64,000 nt of DNA from Bacillus sp. 1NLA3E (GCF_000242895.2 NC_021171.1:654001-718000), one strand, 5' to 3'. Positions 16,961 through 25,956 are shown, counted from the stretch's first letter. Made by a program: numbers and translations. The notes: generated by a model not told the origin, from the letters alone.

Positions 16961-18502
16961 ATGCCTATTAAAGTGGTATTTAAGACAAACACATATATTG
17001 ATTCGGTATCCTTAATGACTTTATCCAACAGAGCGTGCGATATCGACGGTGTAGAACAAGCCATGATTGCCATGGGGACTGATATGAATAAAGAGGTAAT
17101 CAAAAATATCGGTTTGAATACCCCGGAAATCGAGGGGGCAAATAGTAGTGATTTGATGATTGTTGTTAAAGCAGCTACTGAAGAGCTTTGTGAGAACGCA
17201 TTCATTGAGATTGAAGAATTATTTACAAAAAAAGCGAAAAAGGATCCTAGTGATGTGAAATACTCCACCATTCCTTCCGCTGTAAAAAGTATTCCGGAGG
17301 CGAACCTTGCCATTATCTCTGTAAGTGGGACATATGCTGCCAGGGAAGCAAGAAAGGCACTAGAGAATGAACTTCACGTTATGTTGTTCAGCGATAATAT
17401 CAGCCTTGAGGACGAAATCCAACTTAAGAATCTGGCACATGAAAAAGGATTGTTATTGATGGGACCTGACTGTGGAACAGCCATTATTGGAGATGTCGCT
17501 CTGTGCTTTGCCAATGCAGTAAGAAAAGGCAATATCGGAATTGTTGGAGCTTCTGGAACTGGCAGCCAAGAGGTAACCGTTCTTATTCATAATTTAGGTG
17601 GCGGAATCACTCAGCTAGTTGGAACCGGTGGTAGGGATTTAAGTGAAGAAGTCGGCGGAATTATGATGCTTGATGGTATTAAGGCGCTTGAAGAAGATGA
17701 AGCAACGAAAGTGATTATCTTAGTTTCTAAGCCACCTGCACCAAGTGTTGAGAAAAAAGTCCTTGCCCAAATCAAAAATTGCTCTAAACCAGTTGTTGTA
17801 TGCTTTATGGGCGGTGAAGAAGAAACAACCGTTCAAGCAGGCGGCCATTTTGCGAAAACGACAGAAGAAGCAGCCTTTAAAGCAATTTCTCTAGCTGGAA
17901 TAAGTGAAAATAATTTGAATAAAAGTGAGTTAAACCTTGAACTCATTGAAGAAGTCCGTTCGAAGCTGACGACTGAACAAAAATATATTCGCGGATTATT
18001 CAGCGGCGGCACACTTTGTGATGAGGCGATGCATGCAGCCATGGAAAAGTTTGATAATGTTTACAGCAACATTCAAAGGAATCCTGAATATCGCTTAAAA
18101 GATGTAAATGTAAGCGAAGGGCATACATTTATTGATTTTGGCGATGACCAATTTACACAGGGTAAACCGCATCCAATGATTGACCCATCAACTCGATTAG
18201 CAAGATTTATGCAAGACGCAAAGGATCCTTCTGTTGGTGTCATCGTCATGGACTTTGTCTTGGGTTTTGGTGCGCACGAAGATCCAGCCGGTGCATTCCT
18301 ACCTGCCATTATTGAAGCGAAGCAATTGGCTGAAGAGGAAGGAAGACATTTAGAAATAGTAGGATATGTTCTTGGAACAGAATTAGATAGTCAAAATATT
18401 GAGGAACAAGTGGATAAATTAGTAGCTGCAGGAGTAACAATTGCAAGTAGTAATGCCCATGCAGGATTATTAGCAAGAGAATTTGTTGTGAAAGGGGCTT
18501 AA
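16961..18502 (+). CDS. fdrA: FdrA-like protein (AllF), oxamate carbamoyltransferase subunit
   Basis: A 513-residue protein related to succinyl-CoA synthetase alpha subunit. The CoA-ligase-type core shows VSGTYAAREARKALE, MGPDCGTAIIGD (about 167-178), NIGIVGASGTGSQEV and GGRDLSEEVGG. In E. coli, FdrA with YlbE and YlbF forms the oxalurate/oxamate carbamoyltransferase. The ATG has GGAGG seven bases upstream. It is the first gene of the plus-strand arm, three bases before the YlbE-like gene, and is driven by the module at 16741-16799. The length is within the family's usual range and nothing appears broken. Confidence 0.87.
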   Translation: MPIKVVFKTNTYIDSVSLMTLSNRACDIDGVEQAMIAMGTDMNKEVIKNIGLNTPEIEGANSSDLMIVVKAATEELCENAFIEIEELFTKKAKKDPSDVKYSTIPSAVKSIPEANLAIISVSGTYAAREARKALENELHVMLFSDNISLEDEIQLKNLAHEKGLLLMGPDCGTAIIGDVALCFANAVRKGNIGIVGASGTGSQEVTVLIHNLGGGITQLVGTGGRDLSEEVGGIMMLDGIKALEEDEATKVIILVSKPPAPSVEKKVLAQIKNCSKPVVVCFMGGEEETTVQAGGHFAKTTEEAAFKAISLAGISENNLNKSELNLELIEEVRSKLTTEQKYIRGLFSGGTLCDEAMHAAMEKFDNVYSNIQRNPEYRLKDVNVSEGHTFIDFGDDQFTQGKPHPMIDPSTRLARFMQDAKDPSVGVIVMDFVLGFGAHEDPAGAFLPAIIEAKQLAEEEGRHLEIVGYVLGTELDSQNIEEQVDKLVAAGVTIASSNAHAGLLAREFVVKGA

Positions 18503-18505
18503 ACC

Positions 18506-19951
18506 ATGAGTAAAATAAACGATCTTTTTAATAGTAAATTGAATGTCATTAACGTAGGTCTCGATTTATTTAAAGAGGATATGGTAAAACAAAACGCAAG
18601 TGTCACTCAGTTAGAATGGGCTCCTCCAGGTGGAGGAAACCCTGATCTAATTGCCGCACTAGAAAAACTTGAAAATCCTGAAGTTTTGGGAAAAATTGAG
18701 GCAGCAAACAAATTAGCTGTCGAGAGAATTATCAATTCACACCCTGTCCTTATTGGGTTTGATCAAGCCATTAATGTTGTCCCTGGTATGACAAAGACAA
18801 CAATTCTCCATGCCGGTCCTCCGATTACTTGGGATCGAATGAATGGTCCAATGAGAGGTGCGGTGACAGGAGCGATTGTATTTGAAGGATTGGCCAAAAA
18901 TGTTGAGGCAGCAGTTGAGCTTGCAGCATCTGGTCAAATTACCTTCTCACCATGCCATGAGCATAACTGTGTGGGTTCAATGGCAGGTGTAACATCGGCA
19001 TCTATGTATATGCACGTTGTAAGAAATAAGACTTATGGCAACATCGCCTACACGAACCTATCTGAGCAGCTAGCTAAAATCTTAAGAATGGGCGCGAATG
19101 ATGAAACTGTTATTGAACGTCTCATCTGGATGCGTGATGTATTTGGTCCAATTTTAAGAGATGCCGTGAAACTATCCGGAGAAATTGATTTACGTTTCTT
19201 GCTTGCACAAGCCCTTCACATGGGTGATGAGTGCCATAACAGAAATGGCGCTGGAACATTATTATTATTCCAGGCATTAGCTCCTTATATTTTAGAAACA
19301 GATTTTACAACGGAACAAAAGCGTGAAGTATTTGACTTCGTAGCCAGCAGTGATTATTTCTCTGGCCCAACCTGGATGGCTGTAAGTAAATGTGCACTTG
19401 ATGCCGCTCATGGTATCGAAGATAGTACCATCGTTACAACGATGTGTCGTAATGGTACAGATTTTGGTATTCGTGTTAGTGGTATGCCAGGATTTACCTG
19501 GTTTACAGGTCCTGCTCAAAAAGTAATTGGACCTTTATTTGCTGGATACAAGCCTGAAGATGCTGGTTTAGATATTGGTGATAGTGCGATTACCGAAACA
19601 TTCGGTATTGGCGGATTTGCAATGGCAGCAGCTCCTGCAATTATTCCATTAGTAGGCGGTACAGTTGATGAAGCGATTGGTTATTCGAGGAAAATGACCG
19701 AAATCACAACCGCAGAAAATCCAAATATCACGATTCCGTTGCTAGATTTCCGAGGAATCACAACAGGTATTGACATTCGTAAGGTTGTCCAAACAGGTAT
19801 CCTTCCGGTAATCAATACAGCCATTGCTCATAAAGAAGCAGGTATTGGAATGATTGGAGCTGGTATTACCTATCCTCCAGCTATAGCTTTTGAAAAAGCC
19901 CTACTAGCAATAACGGGAAGTATAACGAAACAAGAAGCACAGTTGATATAA
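18506..19951 (+). CDS. DUF1116 protein YlbE-like (AllG), oxamate carbamoyltransferase subunit
   Basis: A 481-residue DUF1116 protein. Recognisable blocks are QLEWAPPGGGNPDLIAALEK near the N-terminus, HAGPPITWDRMNGPMRGAV, FSPCHEHNCVGSMAGVTSAS and MGDECHNRNGAGTLLLFQAL. It is the second large subunit of the carbamoyltransferase assembled with the FdrA-like and DUF2877 proteins. AAAGGGG precedes the ATG at 18506. It starts three bases after the upstream stop, so co-translation is likely. A strong hairpin in the gap to the kinase gene (19960-19988) may lower expression of the latter. Confidence 0.87.
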   Translation: MSKINDLFNSKLNVINVGLDLFKEDMVKQNASVTQLEWAPPGGGNPDLIAALEKLENPEVLGKIEAANKLAVERIINSHPVLIGFDQAINVVPGMTKTTILHAGPPITWDRMNGPMRGAVTGAIVFEGLAKNVEAAVELAASGQITFSPCHEHNCVGSMAGVTSASMYMHVVRNKTYGNIAYTNLSEQLAKILRMGANDETVIERLIWMRDVFGPILRDAVKLSGEIDLRFLLAQALHMGDECHNRNGAGTLLLFQALAPYILETDFTTEQKREVFDFVASSDYFSGPTWMAVSKCALDAAHGIEDSTIVTTMCRNGTDFGIRVSGMPGFTWFTGPAQKVIGPLFAGYKPEDAGLDIGDSAITETFGIGGFAMAAAPAIIPLVGGTVDEAIGYSRKMTEITTAENPNITIPLLDFRGITTGIDIRKVVQTGILPVINTAIAHKEAGIGMIGAGITYPPAIAFEKALLAITGSITKQEAQLI

Positions 19952-19959
19952 ATTAGCTT

Positions 19960-19988
19960 AACAAGACCCCAATTACTGGGGTCTTGTT
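19960..19988 (+). terminator. intercistronic hairpin between ylbE-like and carbamate kinase genes
   Basis: A perfect 11-bp stem AACAAGACCCC/GGGGTCTTGTT with loop AATTACT, but no T-run after it. The kinase ribosome site follows at once. It probably acts as a processing site or partial attenuator rather than a full terminator. Confidence 0.6.
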
Positions 19989-20005
19989 ATCAGGAGGGGA
20001 ATACA

Positions 20006-20983
20006 TTGGAGAAACTAGTTATTGTCGCTATCGGAGGAAACTCGTTGGTAAGAGAAAATGGCCGCGATTCCATTAATGACCAATATGAAGCAGTATGTGA
20101 GACCGCAACACATATTGCCGATATGGTTCAAGAGGGTTATTCTGTTGTCGTTACGCATGGAAACGGCCCGCAGGTTGGCTTTGGACTTAGAAGGTCGGAG
20201 ATAGCCAATGAAAATGTCGGTATGCCGGAAGTTCCGCTAGTGAATTGTGTAGCGGATACACAAGGTGGTATTGGATACCAAATTCAACAGGCGTTAACGA
20301 ATGAATTTTCAAAAAGAAGAATCAATAAAAAAGTTGCTTCCGTCATTACACAGGTAGAGGTTAGTATGGATGACCCTAACTTTAAAAATCCATCCAAGCC
20401 TGTTGGGTCGTTCTTTTCGGTTGAGCAAGCTGAAGAGATGAAGAAGGAACATCCTGATTGGATTTTCGTAGAAGATTCCGGGCGCGGTTATCGAAGAGTT
20501 GTTCCATCACCGAAACCAATCGATATCGTTGAGAAAGATGCGATTAAATCATTGATTGATGCAGGATTCGTGGTTATTGCTGTTGGCGGCGGCGGAGTTC
20601 CGGTTGTTAAAACGGACAAAAATTCGTACGTCGGAGTCGATGCAGTTATTGATAAGGATTTCGCGACAAGCCTTTTAGCTGAGCAAATTAATGCAGAGAC
20701 TTTAATCATAACAACAGGTGTTTCAAGAGTTTGTATCAACTTTGGTAAACCAAATCAAAAGGAACTTGATAAAATTACAATTGAGGAAACGAAGAATTAT
20801 ATCCTCGAAAACCACTTTGCTAAAGGCAGTATGTTACCTAAAATTGAGGCAAGTCTTAACTTTTTAGAAAATAACGGAAAGCGGGTCATTATTACCGACC
20901 CTGGAAGCCTAAAGGATGCGCTCAATGGACAAGCGGGAACTCATATTATTGGCTTAACACCTTGCTTGCAAGTAGCCTTATAA
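20006..20983 (+). CDS. arcC: carbamate kinase (ArcC/AllK type)
   Basis: A 325-residue carbamate kinase that converts carbamoyl phosphate and ADP to ATP, CO2 and ammonia. Motifs are VAIGGNSLVRENGR at the N-terminus, THGNGPQVGFGL, VEDSGRGYRRVVPSPKP, VIAVGGGGVPVV and VDAVIDKDFATSLLA. The TTG start has AGGAGG eight bases upstream. As the last gene of the operon it would recover ATP from the carbamoyl phosphate made by the FdrA/YlbE/DUF2877 complex. No arginine deiminase genes are nearby, so it belongs to this pathway and not to arginine fermentation. Confidence 0.9.
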   Translation: MEKLVIVAIGGNSLVRENGRDSINDQYEAVCETATHIADMVQEGYSVVVTHGNGPQVGFGLRRSEIANENVGMPEVPLVNCVADTQGGIGYQIQQALTNEFSKRRINKKVASVITQVEVSMDDPNFKNPSKPVGSFFSVEQAEEMKKEHPDWIFVEDSGRGYRRVVPSPKPIDIVEKDAIKSLIDAGFVVIAVGGGGVPVVKTDKNSYVGVDAVIDKDFATSLLAEQINAETLIITTGVSRVCINFGKPNQKELDKITIEETKNYILENHFAKGSMLPKIEASLNFLENNGKRVIITDPGSLKDALNGQAGTHIIGLTPCLQVAL

Positions 20984-20993
20984 AGAATAAAGT

Positions 20994-21022
20994 AGGCCCC
21001 ATACCTGATGGGTATGGGGCCT
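20994..21022. terminator. terminator hairpin between convergent arcC and pucR-type genes
   Basis: A 12-bp stem AGGCCCCATACC/GGTATGGGGCCT with a five-base loop, flanked by A/T-rich sequence on both sides, so it can act in both directions. Confidence 0.8.
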
Positions 21023-21048
21023 AAATTTACTCTTTTAAAAAAAGCACA

Positions 21049-22767
21049 CTATTTATCTGGATGTAGGGTAGGTAATAGCCGGTAGACTTTTAAAGCTAAC
21101 TGTATTTGTAACAGTTCTTCAGAGTTTTTTAAATCAGTGTTTAAGATTTCTCTAATCTTTTCAATACGATAGATAAGCGTATTTCGATGGATAAATAGTG
21201 CTTTAGCTGTTTCACTCAAATTATGATTATTTTGAAAGTAGCTTTCTAAAGTAGTGAGGTAACCTGTACCGTGCAGATTATCGTGGTCATATATTTTTCC
21301 AAGACTTTTAATAAAGAAGTCTTCTAATTCTGGATTTTTAATATTTGAACCTAAAAAGTGGTAGACGGAATAATCTTCAAAATGAGACACTACCGTGTTA
21401 TTATTGAATTGCTTCATCAGCCTAATCGCCTCGTGAGCTTCAAAAAAACTCTTATGGAGTGTAGAGATTGTTTTATACTGACTGCCTATTCCAAATAAAA
21501 AAGTTGTTGCTGGTATCTCTTTAGTAAGACTTTTATAGAGTTCATTTGAAAATATCTTTGCTTCGTCCTTGGTGCTTGTAGGATTAAATTCTTTTTTGCC
21601 AACCAGGATGATAATGCGATTATTCCTGTAAAAGGAAATGACTTCACCATTCGCTGATTTACGAGATAAGTCATAAATTAAATTCACGCATTTCTTTGCG
21701 TTATTTTCCAACTTATATTTTCTGGCAATTATGTCTTCATCTACTCTAGTTTCATCAGGTTCAATATCAATAACAATGCAATAATGCATATAATCAGACT
21801 TTAATCCATGTAGGTCACAAAGGGTTTGAATGTTATCATTAGATGTAATCTTCCCTGTTAATAAGTCATCAAAAAAGTCCTGTCTTATTTTTAATTTAAC
21901 TTCCTCTATTTCACGTGCTTTTATCCTTTCGAGTGCCATTATCCTCGAGGCATCCTCTAAAACAATATAATCAAATTCCGTCAAATCACTAACCGTTTGC
22001 CAAACAACTAAATATCCATAAATGTAATCCGAAACGGCAACAGGGAGGATGCGGCATTTTATTTCAAAGCCGTTTGCATCATAGTTTCGTTTGATAGCCT
22101 TTTTAAATCCCTTTATATTTTCAGGAATGGAATCGGTAAATTCCTTTGAGAAGACTGACCTATTTTTCTCTAGATTAAGATAAGAGGCAAGGGATATTTT
22201 ATTTTCCTCAAGGTCGACATAATGGAGTAAATTCCAGTCTCTGTCCAGAAAGAGGATGGGATTATTTATCGTCTTGGCCAGCTCAGAAGAAATTTTATCA
22301 ATACCGCCACCTTCAAGCGATATTCTAAATAATTTTTTATGCATATCTAATGATTTTCTATTTAATAAATCATATGCTCCTGTTGCCTTTTCGTTAATGA
22401 TGGAAATTACCTGTGATAATGTGTATCCAAAAGGAAGCTCTAAAAGTGGGAAATCATATTGATTAGCAAGATCAATCATGTTCTGAGGGATCTTATCAAA
22501 GTATCGTTTCATCTTGATACACAAACCAGAACAATTAATTTCTGCGAGCTCTTTAATAATCCGATTTTGGAGATCAACACTATCTTTAAAAATATATCCC
22601 GTAGATAAGAGCAGTTCGTTGGATGTAAGCCAGTCAAATGTGTCGGGGTTCTCCATAATGTTAACAATGGAAACTTTGTTATTAATTCCTTTTTCCCCCG
22701 CAACAATCTGTATTCCTTCAATGGATTTTATCTGGAGTAAGTCTTTTACGGTTAACATTTTTTCCAC
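21049..22767 (-). CDS. PucR-family transcriptional regulator
   Basis: A 572-residue regulator. The N-terminal PucR domain (about 1-125) contains TVKDLLQIKSIEGIQIVAGE and LLLSTGYIFKDS. A central ligand-binding/GGDEF-like region follows. The C-terminal HTH_30 helix-turn-helix has LTTLESYFQNNHNLSETAKA, LFIHRNTLIYRIEKI and IQLALKVYRLL. B. subtilis PucR activates ureide and purine catabolism. Its position beside the carbamoyl-transfer genes and the two matching promoter modules makes it the probable activator of both arms. GGAGTGG precedes the ATG at 22767. Confidence 0.87.
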   Translation of the reverse strand: MEKMLTVKDLLQIKSIEGIQIVAGEKGINNKVSIVNIMENPDTFDWLTSNELLLSTGYIFKDSVDLQNRIIKELAEINCSGLCIKMKRYFDKIPQNMIDLANQYDFPLLELPFGYTLSQVISIINEKATGAYDLLNRKSLDMHKKLFRISLEGGGIDKISSELAKTINNPILFLDRDWNLLHYVDLEENKISLASYLNLEKNRSVFSKEFTDSIPENIKGFKKAIKRNYDANGFEIKCRILPVAVSDYIYGYLVVWQTVSDLTEFDYIVLEDASRIMALERIKAREIEEVKLKIRQDFFDDLLTGKITSNDNIQTLCDLHGLKSDYMHYCIVIDIEPDETRVDEDIIARKYKLENNAKKCVNLIYDLSRKSANGEVISFYRNNRIIILVGKKEFNPTSTKDEAKIFSNELYKSLTKEIPATTFLFGIGSQYKTISTLHKSFFEAHEAIRLMKQFNNNTVVSHFEDYSVYHFLGSNIKNPELEDFFIKSLGKIYDHDNLHGTGYLTTLESYFQNNHNLSETAKALFIHRNTLIYRIEKIREILNTDLKNSEELLQIQLALKVYRLLPTLHPDK

Positions 22768-22787
22768 TCCTGCTAATTGCTCATCTT

Positions 22788-23660
22788 TTATTCAGACAAA
22801 TGACTTTGTAGAAATTCAATTACCTGTTTCAAGGCATTTTGAACAACTGGATTATAAAAGTCTTTGTCAAATACGTGGTCTCCGTTTGGAATCGTTATTA
22901 TCTTTGCCTCGATACCTTGTTTTACTAAAGCTCCTCGCATAAAAACAGATTGCTCGTACGGAACATCCACATCCTTTGTGCCATGCAAGAGTAGGGTTGA
23001 TGGATAATCCTTTGTAATATTATAAATAGGGCATAACTTAAGAAGCTGCTCTTTATTTATGAGTGGATTAATTCCTGATATTTCCTGAATCCACTCTCCT
23101 GTTTGCCTCGCATACAAGTAGAGTAGGAAACGGTCATCAACCGTTCCTTCTGTAATAATCTGATTGGATACCAACTTCTTAGCGGTTTCTTTAGGCACTA
23201 TGACCTTTTGACTGTAAAATTTGTTTGGATTTGTCGCCCATTTTGCCGTTATATCCCCGTACCCATAGAAGGAAACAATGGCACGCGGCTTATTTTTAAA
23301 GGTTCCTGTACAAAGAGCGAGGTAGCCACCTGCAGAACTCCCTACAACAGCTATCCTTTTAGGATCAATGGAAAAATGTTTTGGCCCTTCAGATTCAATC
23401 CAGGTAAGGGCATCTTCTACGTCTTCAAGGATGTCTGGCAGTTTCGTTTCAGGAGCAAGCCGATAATTAATGGAAAACAATGAAAATCCATTGTCGGTAT
23501 AGAGCTTTACCATTTCCTTCGGGATTTCTTCTCTTGACCCCCAAAGAAGCCCACCTCCGTGAATATATACAATAACAGGAGCATAATCCTGTTTAGTCTC
23601 GTAAAAATCGGCCGTGAGTGTAAAACATGCACTTTCCTTATAAATAACCGTATTCTTCAT
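22788..23660 (-). CDS. alpha/beta hydrolase, HSL/GDXG esterase family
   Basis: A 290-residue serine hydrolase. It has the oxyanion-hole motif YIHGGGLLWGS, the nucleophile elbow VVGSSAGGYLAL, an acid residue in LHGTKDVDVPYE and the catalytic His in NGDHVFD. It is a cytoplasmic esterase or amidase judging from the lack of a signal peptide. ATG 23660 is preferred to an upstream TTG with no ribosome site, though GGGAA before it is also weak. It lies 20 bases upstream of the PucR-type gene on the same strand, suggesting a joint unit and possibly a role in opening an ester or lactam substrate of the pathway. Confidence 0.85.
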   Translation of the reverse strand: MKNTVIYKESACFTLTADFYETKQDYAPVIVYIHGGGLLWGSREEIPKEMVKLYTDNGFSLFSINYRLAPETKLPDILEDVEDALTWIESEGPKHFSIDPKRIAVVGSSAGGYLALCTGTFKNKPRAIVSFYGYGDITAKWATNPNKFYSQKVIVPKETAKKLVSNQIITEGTVDDRFLLYLYARQTGEWIQEISGINPLINKEQLLKLCPIYNITKDYPSTLLLHGTKDVDVPYEQSVFMRGALVKQGIEAKIITIPNGDHVFDKDFYNPVVQNALKQVIEFLQSHLSE

Positions 23661-23780
23661 AATTTTATTCCCGTCCAATCAAGCCAAGTCTATTAAGAAT
23701 AGTGTACCCTTTTTTCAAGATAACGTCACCGCCCATTTGGTGAAAGTTGTCGAAAAAATGGTAAATAGCACTTTAAAGTG

Positions 23781-23836
23781 AAAAACCTCATTTATTTATG
23801 TCACGTTGAACCATACCATAAGTAAATGAGGTTTTT
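23781..23836. repeat. short dispersed hairpin repeat, copy 2
   Basis: AAAAACCTCATTTATTTATG pairs with CATAAGTAAATGAGGTTTTT around an inner segment containing GTTGAACC. It is the better-paired copy of the element at 9963-10015. Fragments on both sides (a truncated frame upstream of the hydrolase and the glucitol IIA remnant) suggest a rearranged junction here. Confidence 0.55.
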
Positions 23837-23854
23837 CTAATTTGAAATAAGTGT

Positions 23855-24112
23855 TTGGATTTTTGTATTAACATTGATGTTGTTAATTCAGATGGAGATA
23901 TCCGAGTTGGACAGAAGCTAATGATCGATAATGAAAAATTTGATATCACTCCTGTCGGAGATCTCGTCCAACGAAATCTTACAACACTGGGCCACATCAC
24001 CGTACGTTTTGATGGATCAACAAAACCAGAATTACCAGGCACTTTGTATTTAGAGGACAAAGAAATTCCTTCTATTGATTTAGGTACCGTACTAAAGATT
24101 GTCAGTGAATAA
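23855..24112 (+). pseudogene. C-terminal remnant of PTS glucitol/sorbitol-specific IIA component
   Basis: The 85 residues match the distal two thirds of the GutA/SrlB family: ITPVGDLVQRNLTTLGHITV, RFDGSTKPELPGTLYLEDKE and a final LGTVLKI. About 35 N-terminal residues that would include the phosphorylated His are missing, and the frame opens only at a TTG without a ribosome site. No other sorbitol PTS genes are nearby. The hairpin at 24156-24182 was probably its terminator and has since become an IS1182-type target. Confidence 0.75.
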
Positions 24113-24155
24113 CTTTATTGATTTTTAGATAGGTAATAACGTTCATATTTCCAAA

Positions 24156-24182
24156 AGGCTTAATCTTATAAGGATTAAGCCC
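24156..24182 (+). repeat. left copy of 27-bp target duplication (terminator hairpin)
   Basis: A 27-bp sequence containing GGCTTAATC/GATTAAGCC arms is repeated exactly at 25860-25886. The right copy is still followed by a long T-run (25887 onward), showing the original target was a rho-independent terminator. Confidence 0.85.
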
Positions 24183-24290
24183 CAGGCTGTCGAGAAACTC
24201 TCGACAGCCTATTATTTTGTTTAATAACTTTAATAATTCACCGCGTTAATATGGTATAATATTCTTATCAAGAACAGGACGGTGAATAGA

Positions 24291-25663
24291 ATGTTCAAAC
24301 CCAAAAAGGTTGTTCAAAATGAAGCTGAATTTGTTTTTATCGAAGATTTGGTGCCTCAAAATCACCTTTTAAGAAAGGTGGATAAATATATTGATTTTTC
24401 ATTTGTTGGAGAAAAGGTTCGGCCCTATTACTCAGAAGATAACGGTCGTCCAACTGATCCAATTCTGCTTTTCAAGATGATGTTTATTGGATATTTTTAT
24501 GGCATTCGTTCGGAACGTCAATTGGAACGAGAAATTCAAACTAACGTTGCTTATCGATGGTTCTTAGGATTGAAGCTAAATGACCCAGTTCCTCATCATT
24601 CAACTATCAGTTGGAATCGAAGAACACGTTTTAAGGAAACAAACATCTTTCAAGAAATATTTGATGAAATTGTCCATAAAGCCATAAACCATAAGATGGT
24701 TGGTGGGCGTGTTTTATTTTCGGACTCGACTCATCTTAAAGCGAACGCCAATAAGAATAAATTCACTCGTGAGGAAGTTGAAGTGGAAACTCGCGAGTAC
24801 ATAGATGAGCTGAATAAAGCAATTGAGGATGATAGGCTAAATCACGGAAAAAAGCTTTAAAAGAACGAGAGGAGGTGACAGAGACAAAAGTTATCCGAAA
24901 AAGTACAACGGATCCTGAGTGTGGATTCATGTCCAGGGAAAATAAGCAGGAAATGTTCTGTTATCTGGACCACCGTACAACAGACATGAAGTTTAATATT
25001 ATAACGGATGCCTACGTAACTCCAGGAAATGTCCATGACTCTGTCCCTTACCTCTCTCGCTTGGACCGTCAAATCGAAAGATTTGGATTAAAAGTAGAAG
25101 CAGTCGGATTAGACTCTGGTTTTCTTACAAATCCTATTTGTAAAGGGCTCCATGATCGAAATATTTTTGGGGTTATTGCGCATAGAAGATATCACCCAAC
25201 TAAAGGCTTATTTCCAAAATGGAAATTTCAATATGACAAAGAAAGAGATCTATATACTTGCCCAAATGAACAGGAATTAGTGTATCGCACGACTACAAGA
25301 GAAGGATATCGTGAATATAAGTCAAACCCAAAGAAATGTGCAGAATGTCCTCTGTTGAAGGAATGTACGAGATCAAAAAACAAGACGAAGGTCGTCACCC
25401 GACATGTATGGGAAGAATATAAGGAGAAGGTGCGGCTCAATCGTCTATCAAAATCAGGAAAAATGCTTTATAAATTTAGGAAAGAAAAAATTGAGCGAAG
25501 CTTCGCAGATTCAAAAGAACTGCATGGGCTTCGCTATTGTAGGTTGAGGGGATTGAGGAATGCGAGCGAGCAGGTATTGCTTACTGCAGCTTGCCAAAAT
25601 ATGAAAAAGATTGCCACACACTTGTCTAGGCTAGAAAAAGTGTGTGGCAATACCTCAGGTTGA
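24291..25663 (+). pseudogene. IS1182-family transposase, frameshifted
   Basis: Two frames together make a full transposase. The first (to 24860) has the N-terminal DUF772-type region ([40 protein letters not shown]) and the first catalytic Asp in [13 protein letters not shown]. The second (from about 24855) has the second Asp in VGLDSGFLTN and the Glu in KEKIERSFADSKELHG, plus a Cys cluster (CAECPLLKEC). The break is a run of six A at 24848-24853; a seventh A would fuse them. Either inactive or a homopolymer sequencing error. Confidence 0.88.
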
Positions 25664-25672
25664 TTTACTTTA

Positions 25673-25800
25673 GGTTGATTGGAGCGGAAGGTGCTCGACT
25701 CCTGCGGGAGCAGCGGGACAGGTGAGACCCCGCAGGCGTTTACGCCGAGGAGGCTCAGCGCCCGCCCCGCGGAAAGCGAGCACTTGAAGCGGAAACAACC
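25673..25800 (+). repeat. GC-rich hairpin core inside the IS1182-type element
   Basis: About 128 bases with the same order of motifs as the MITE cores at 13060, 33835 and 48340. Here the outer stem reads GTGCTCG/CGAGCAC where MITE copies read GGCGC/GCGCC, and the inner hairpin is GGCG-TTTA-CGCC rather than GGCGC-NNNN-GCGCC. Both changes keep the pairing. It ends GGAAACAACC against GGTTGATT at the start. Confidence 0.75.
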
Positions 25801-25907
25801 GGCCAATTAGCAGGCTAAATAAAAAATTGCCGAGAAAAATACTCTTTCTCGACAATCTGAGGCTTAATCTTATAAGGATTAAGCCCTTTTTTTTGTGCCA
25901 ATTACGG

Positions 25908-25956
25908 AAAAAGCAACCTCGATTGGTCCTAAATTAGACCAATCGAGGTTGCTTTT
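25908..25956. terminator. bidirectional rho-independent terminator
   Basis: A perfect 16-bp stem (GCAACCTCGATTGGTC and its complement) with an eight-base loop, flanked by A-run and T-run. The rest of 25957-26084 shows no gene. Confidence 0.85.

Larger units (their letters stand above)
24183..25859 (+). mobile_element. IS1182-family element, 1677 bp, inserted in a terminator hairpin
   Basis: Terminal inverted repeats CAGGCTGTCGAGAAA and CAGATTGTCGAGAAA match at 13 of 15 positions and sit exactly inside the 27-bp direct repeats. Long target duplications of variable size are known in the IS1182 family. The element carries a frameshifted transposase gene and, downstream of it, a copy of the GC-rich hairpin core (25673-25800). 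Confidence 0.85.

Noticed and set aside
16794-17015. 73-codon plus-strand frame before and over the FdrA-like gene start
   Set aside because: It overlaps the promoter -10 and the fdrA-like start, has no ribosome site and no family resemblance.
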